Shown piece by piece: positions 6,530 to 6,848 of a stretch of 6,848 bases of DNA. Made by a program: the position numbers and the translations under genes. The stretch covers positions 1 to 6,848 of the forward strand of contig CAMHCZ010000100.1 in the NCBI GenBank assembly GCA_946183755.1, written 5' to 3'. The notes under the pieces are model-generated. The model searched no databases and was not told where the DNA came from. It saw nothing but the letters and a program-made list of their open reading frames with translations. Source of the DNA: an uncultured bacterium. Lineage in GTDB: Bacteria > Bacteroidota > Bacteroidia > Bacteroidales > Paludibacteraceae. Numbering within the stretch: position 1 is the first letter of the stretch; every line of letters starts with the position of its first letter.

Positions 6530-6559
6530 CGCCCTGTGCAATCGCATAGGGCGTTTTTT
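6530..6559 (+). terminator. Intrinsic terminator of mscS
   Basis: A 10-bp stem (CGCCCTGTGC pairing with GCATAGGGCG, including one G-T pair) with a 4-base AATC loop is followed directly by six T residues. It begins 22 nt after the mscS stop codon. On the minus strand the sequence after the stem is T-poor, so it should work less well for the converging gene. Confidence 0.9.
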
Positions 6560-6649
6560 GTTGTTGCAGAAAGGATTCTGTTACAAGTGTTAGAACTTTG
6601 TTGTAATCGTCGGAGTTGGAGATGTAGGTGGTTATTAGAGTACTTCCCG

Positions 6650-6847
6650 TCAATTGCCCAATGCCTTTTTAAGTTTTTCTTTTGCATACTCATCAAACTC
6701 TGCGATTTCCTTTTCGCCCCATTCGTCTTTGCTATTTACAACATCCATCATCTCAAGTAATTTCAAACTCAAGCCATTTTTTACTTCGTCTATCATTCCA
6801 AAGTTTTCCAATTTAGCCTTAGGCATATTATTACTAAACTTCGAATT
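6650..6847 (-). CDS. Short AT-rich reading frame, unknown function, possibly cut by the window edge
   Basis: A minus-strand frame of 65 codons runs from the window edge to a TGA at 6650-6652. The first ATG is at 6826, which would give a complete 58-aa protein starting MPKAKLENFGMIDEV; the seven codons before it are also open, so it may instead be the C-terminal end of a longer gene. The product is rich in Lys and Glu and looks helical and soluble, with an amphipathic, charged tail (EKEIAEFDEYAKEKLKKALGN, given here by its start at about residue 45 of the open frame). No signal peptide, membrane segment or motif is visible. It is more AT-rich than the other genes and converges on mscS. Size and charge would fit a small antitoxin-like or regulatory protein, but I do not recognise the family and assign no function. 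Coding status itself is only moderately supported. Confidence 0.5.
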   Translation of the reverse strand, partial: NSKFSNNMPKAKLENFGMIDEVKNGLSLKLLEMMDVVNSKDEWGEKEIAEFDEYAKEKLKKALGN

Positions 6848-6848
6848 C

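Noticed and set aside
6646..6656. CCCGTCAATT, resembling part of a conserved 16S rRNA segment
   Set aside because: Only about ten bases agree and the surrounding sequence is unrelated to rRNA; chance match.
6536..6760. Plus-strand open frame of 74 codons after mscS
   Set aside because: It starts inside the mscS terminator hairpin and overlaps the better-looking minus-strand frame; the product is Cys/Phe/Leu-rich with no plausible fold.
6843..6848. Window ends exactly in an EcoRI site (GAATTC), suggesting a cloning boundary
   Set aside because: Another GAATTC occurs inside the window at 2179-2184 and the left end is not an EcoRI site, so coincidence is at least as likely.

Overview
The window looks like chromosomal housekeeping DNA from a member of the Bacteroidota, most likely Bacteroidales (Bacteroides/Prevotella-like). 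The evidence is the RprY/RprX-type two-component pair, a Bacteroidetes-type UvrA, the absence of clear Shine-Dalgarno sequences, and AT-rich spacers with matches to the Bacteroidetes -7 element TAnnTTTG. Coding regions are of moderate G+C and the spacers are strongly AT-rich.

Layout from left to right. Bases 1-143 contain no gene, but hold two hairpins downstream of rprY. Bases 144-2388 (minus strand) carry a compact operon, transcribed rprX (sensor histidine kinase) then rprY (OmpR-family response regulator), with only 4 nt between them. Bases 2389-2659 are a 271-bp spacer with the uvrA terminator on its right side and several palindromes and AATGTTAA repeats in the presumed rprXY control region. 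Bases 2660-5518 (minus) are uvrA, the damage-recognition ATPase of nucleotide excision repair. It is divergent from mscS (5686-6507, plus), a small-conductance mechanosensitive channel followed by a strong intrinsic terminator. A short AT-rich minus-strand reading frame (6650-6847) of unknown function meets mscS tail to tail and may run off the window edge.

The genes form three separate transcription units: rprXY, uvrA and mscS. A shared stress-response theme (envelope sensing, DNA repair, osmotic release) is possible but is only inference. The most interesting non-coding signal is a 14-bp sequence, TCTTAAATTT(A/G)AGA, found at the rprX start codon and again over the predicted mscS -7 element, together with CTTAA repeats in both spacers. 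This could mean common regulation, possibly by RprY, but AT-richness makes chance similarity a real alternative. I see no mobile element, CRISPR array, tRNA or rRNA, and no clearly new multi-gene system.
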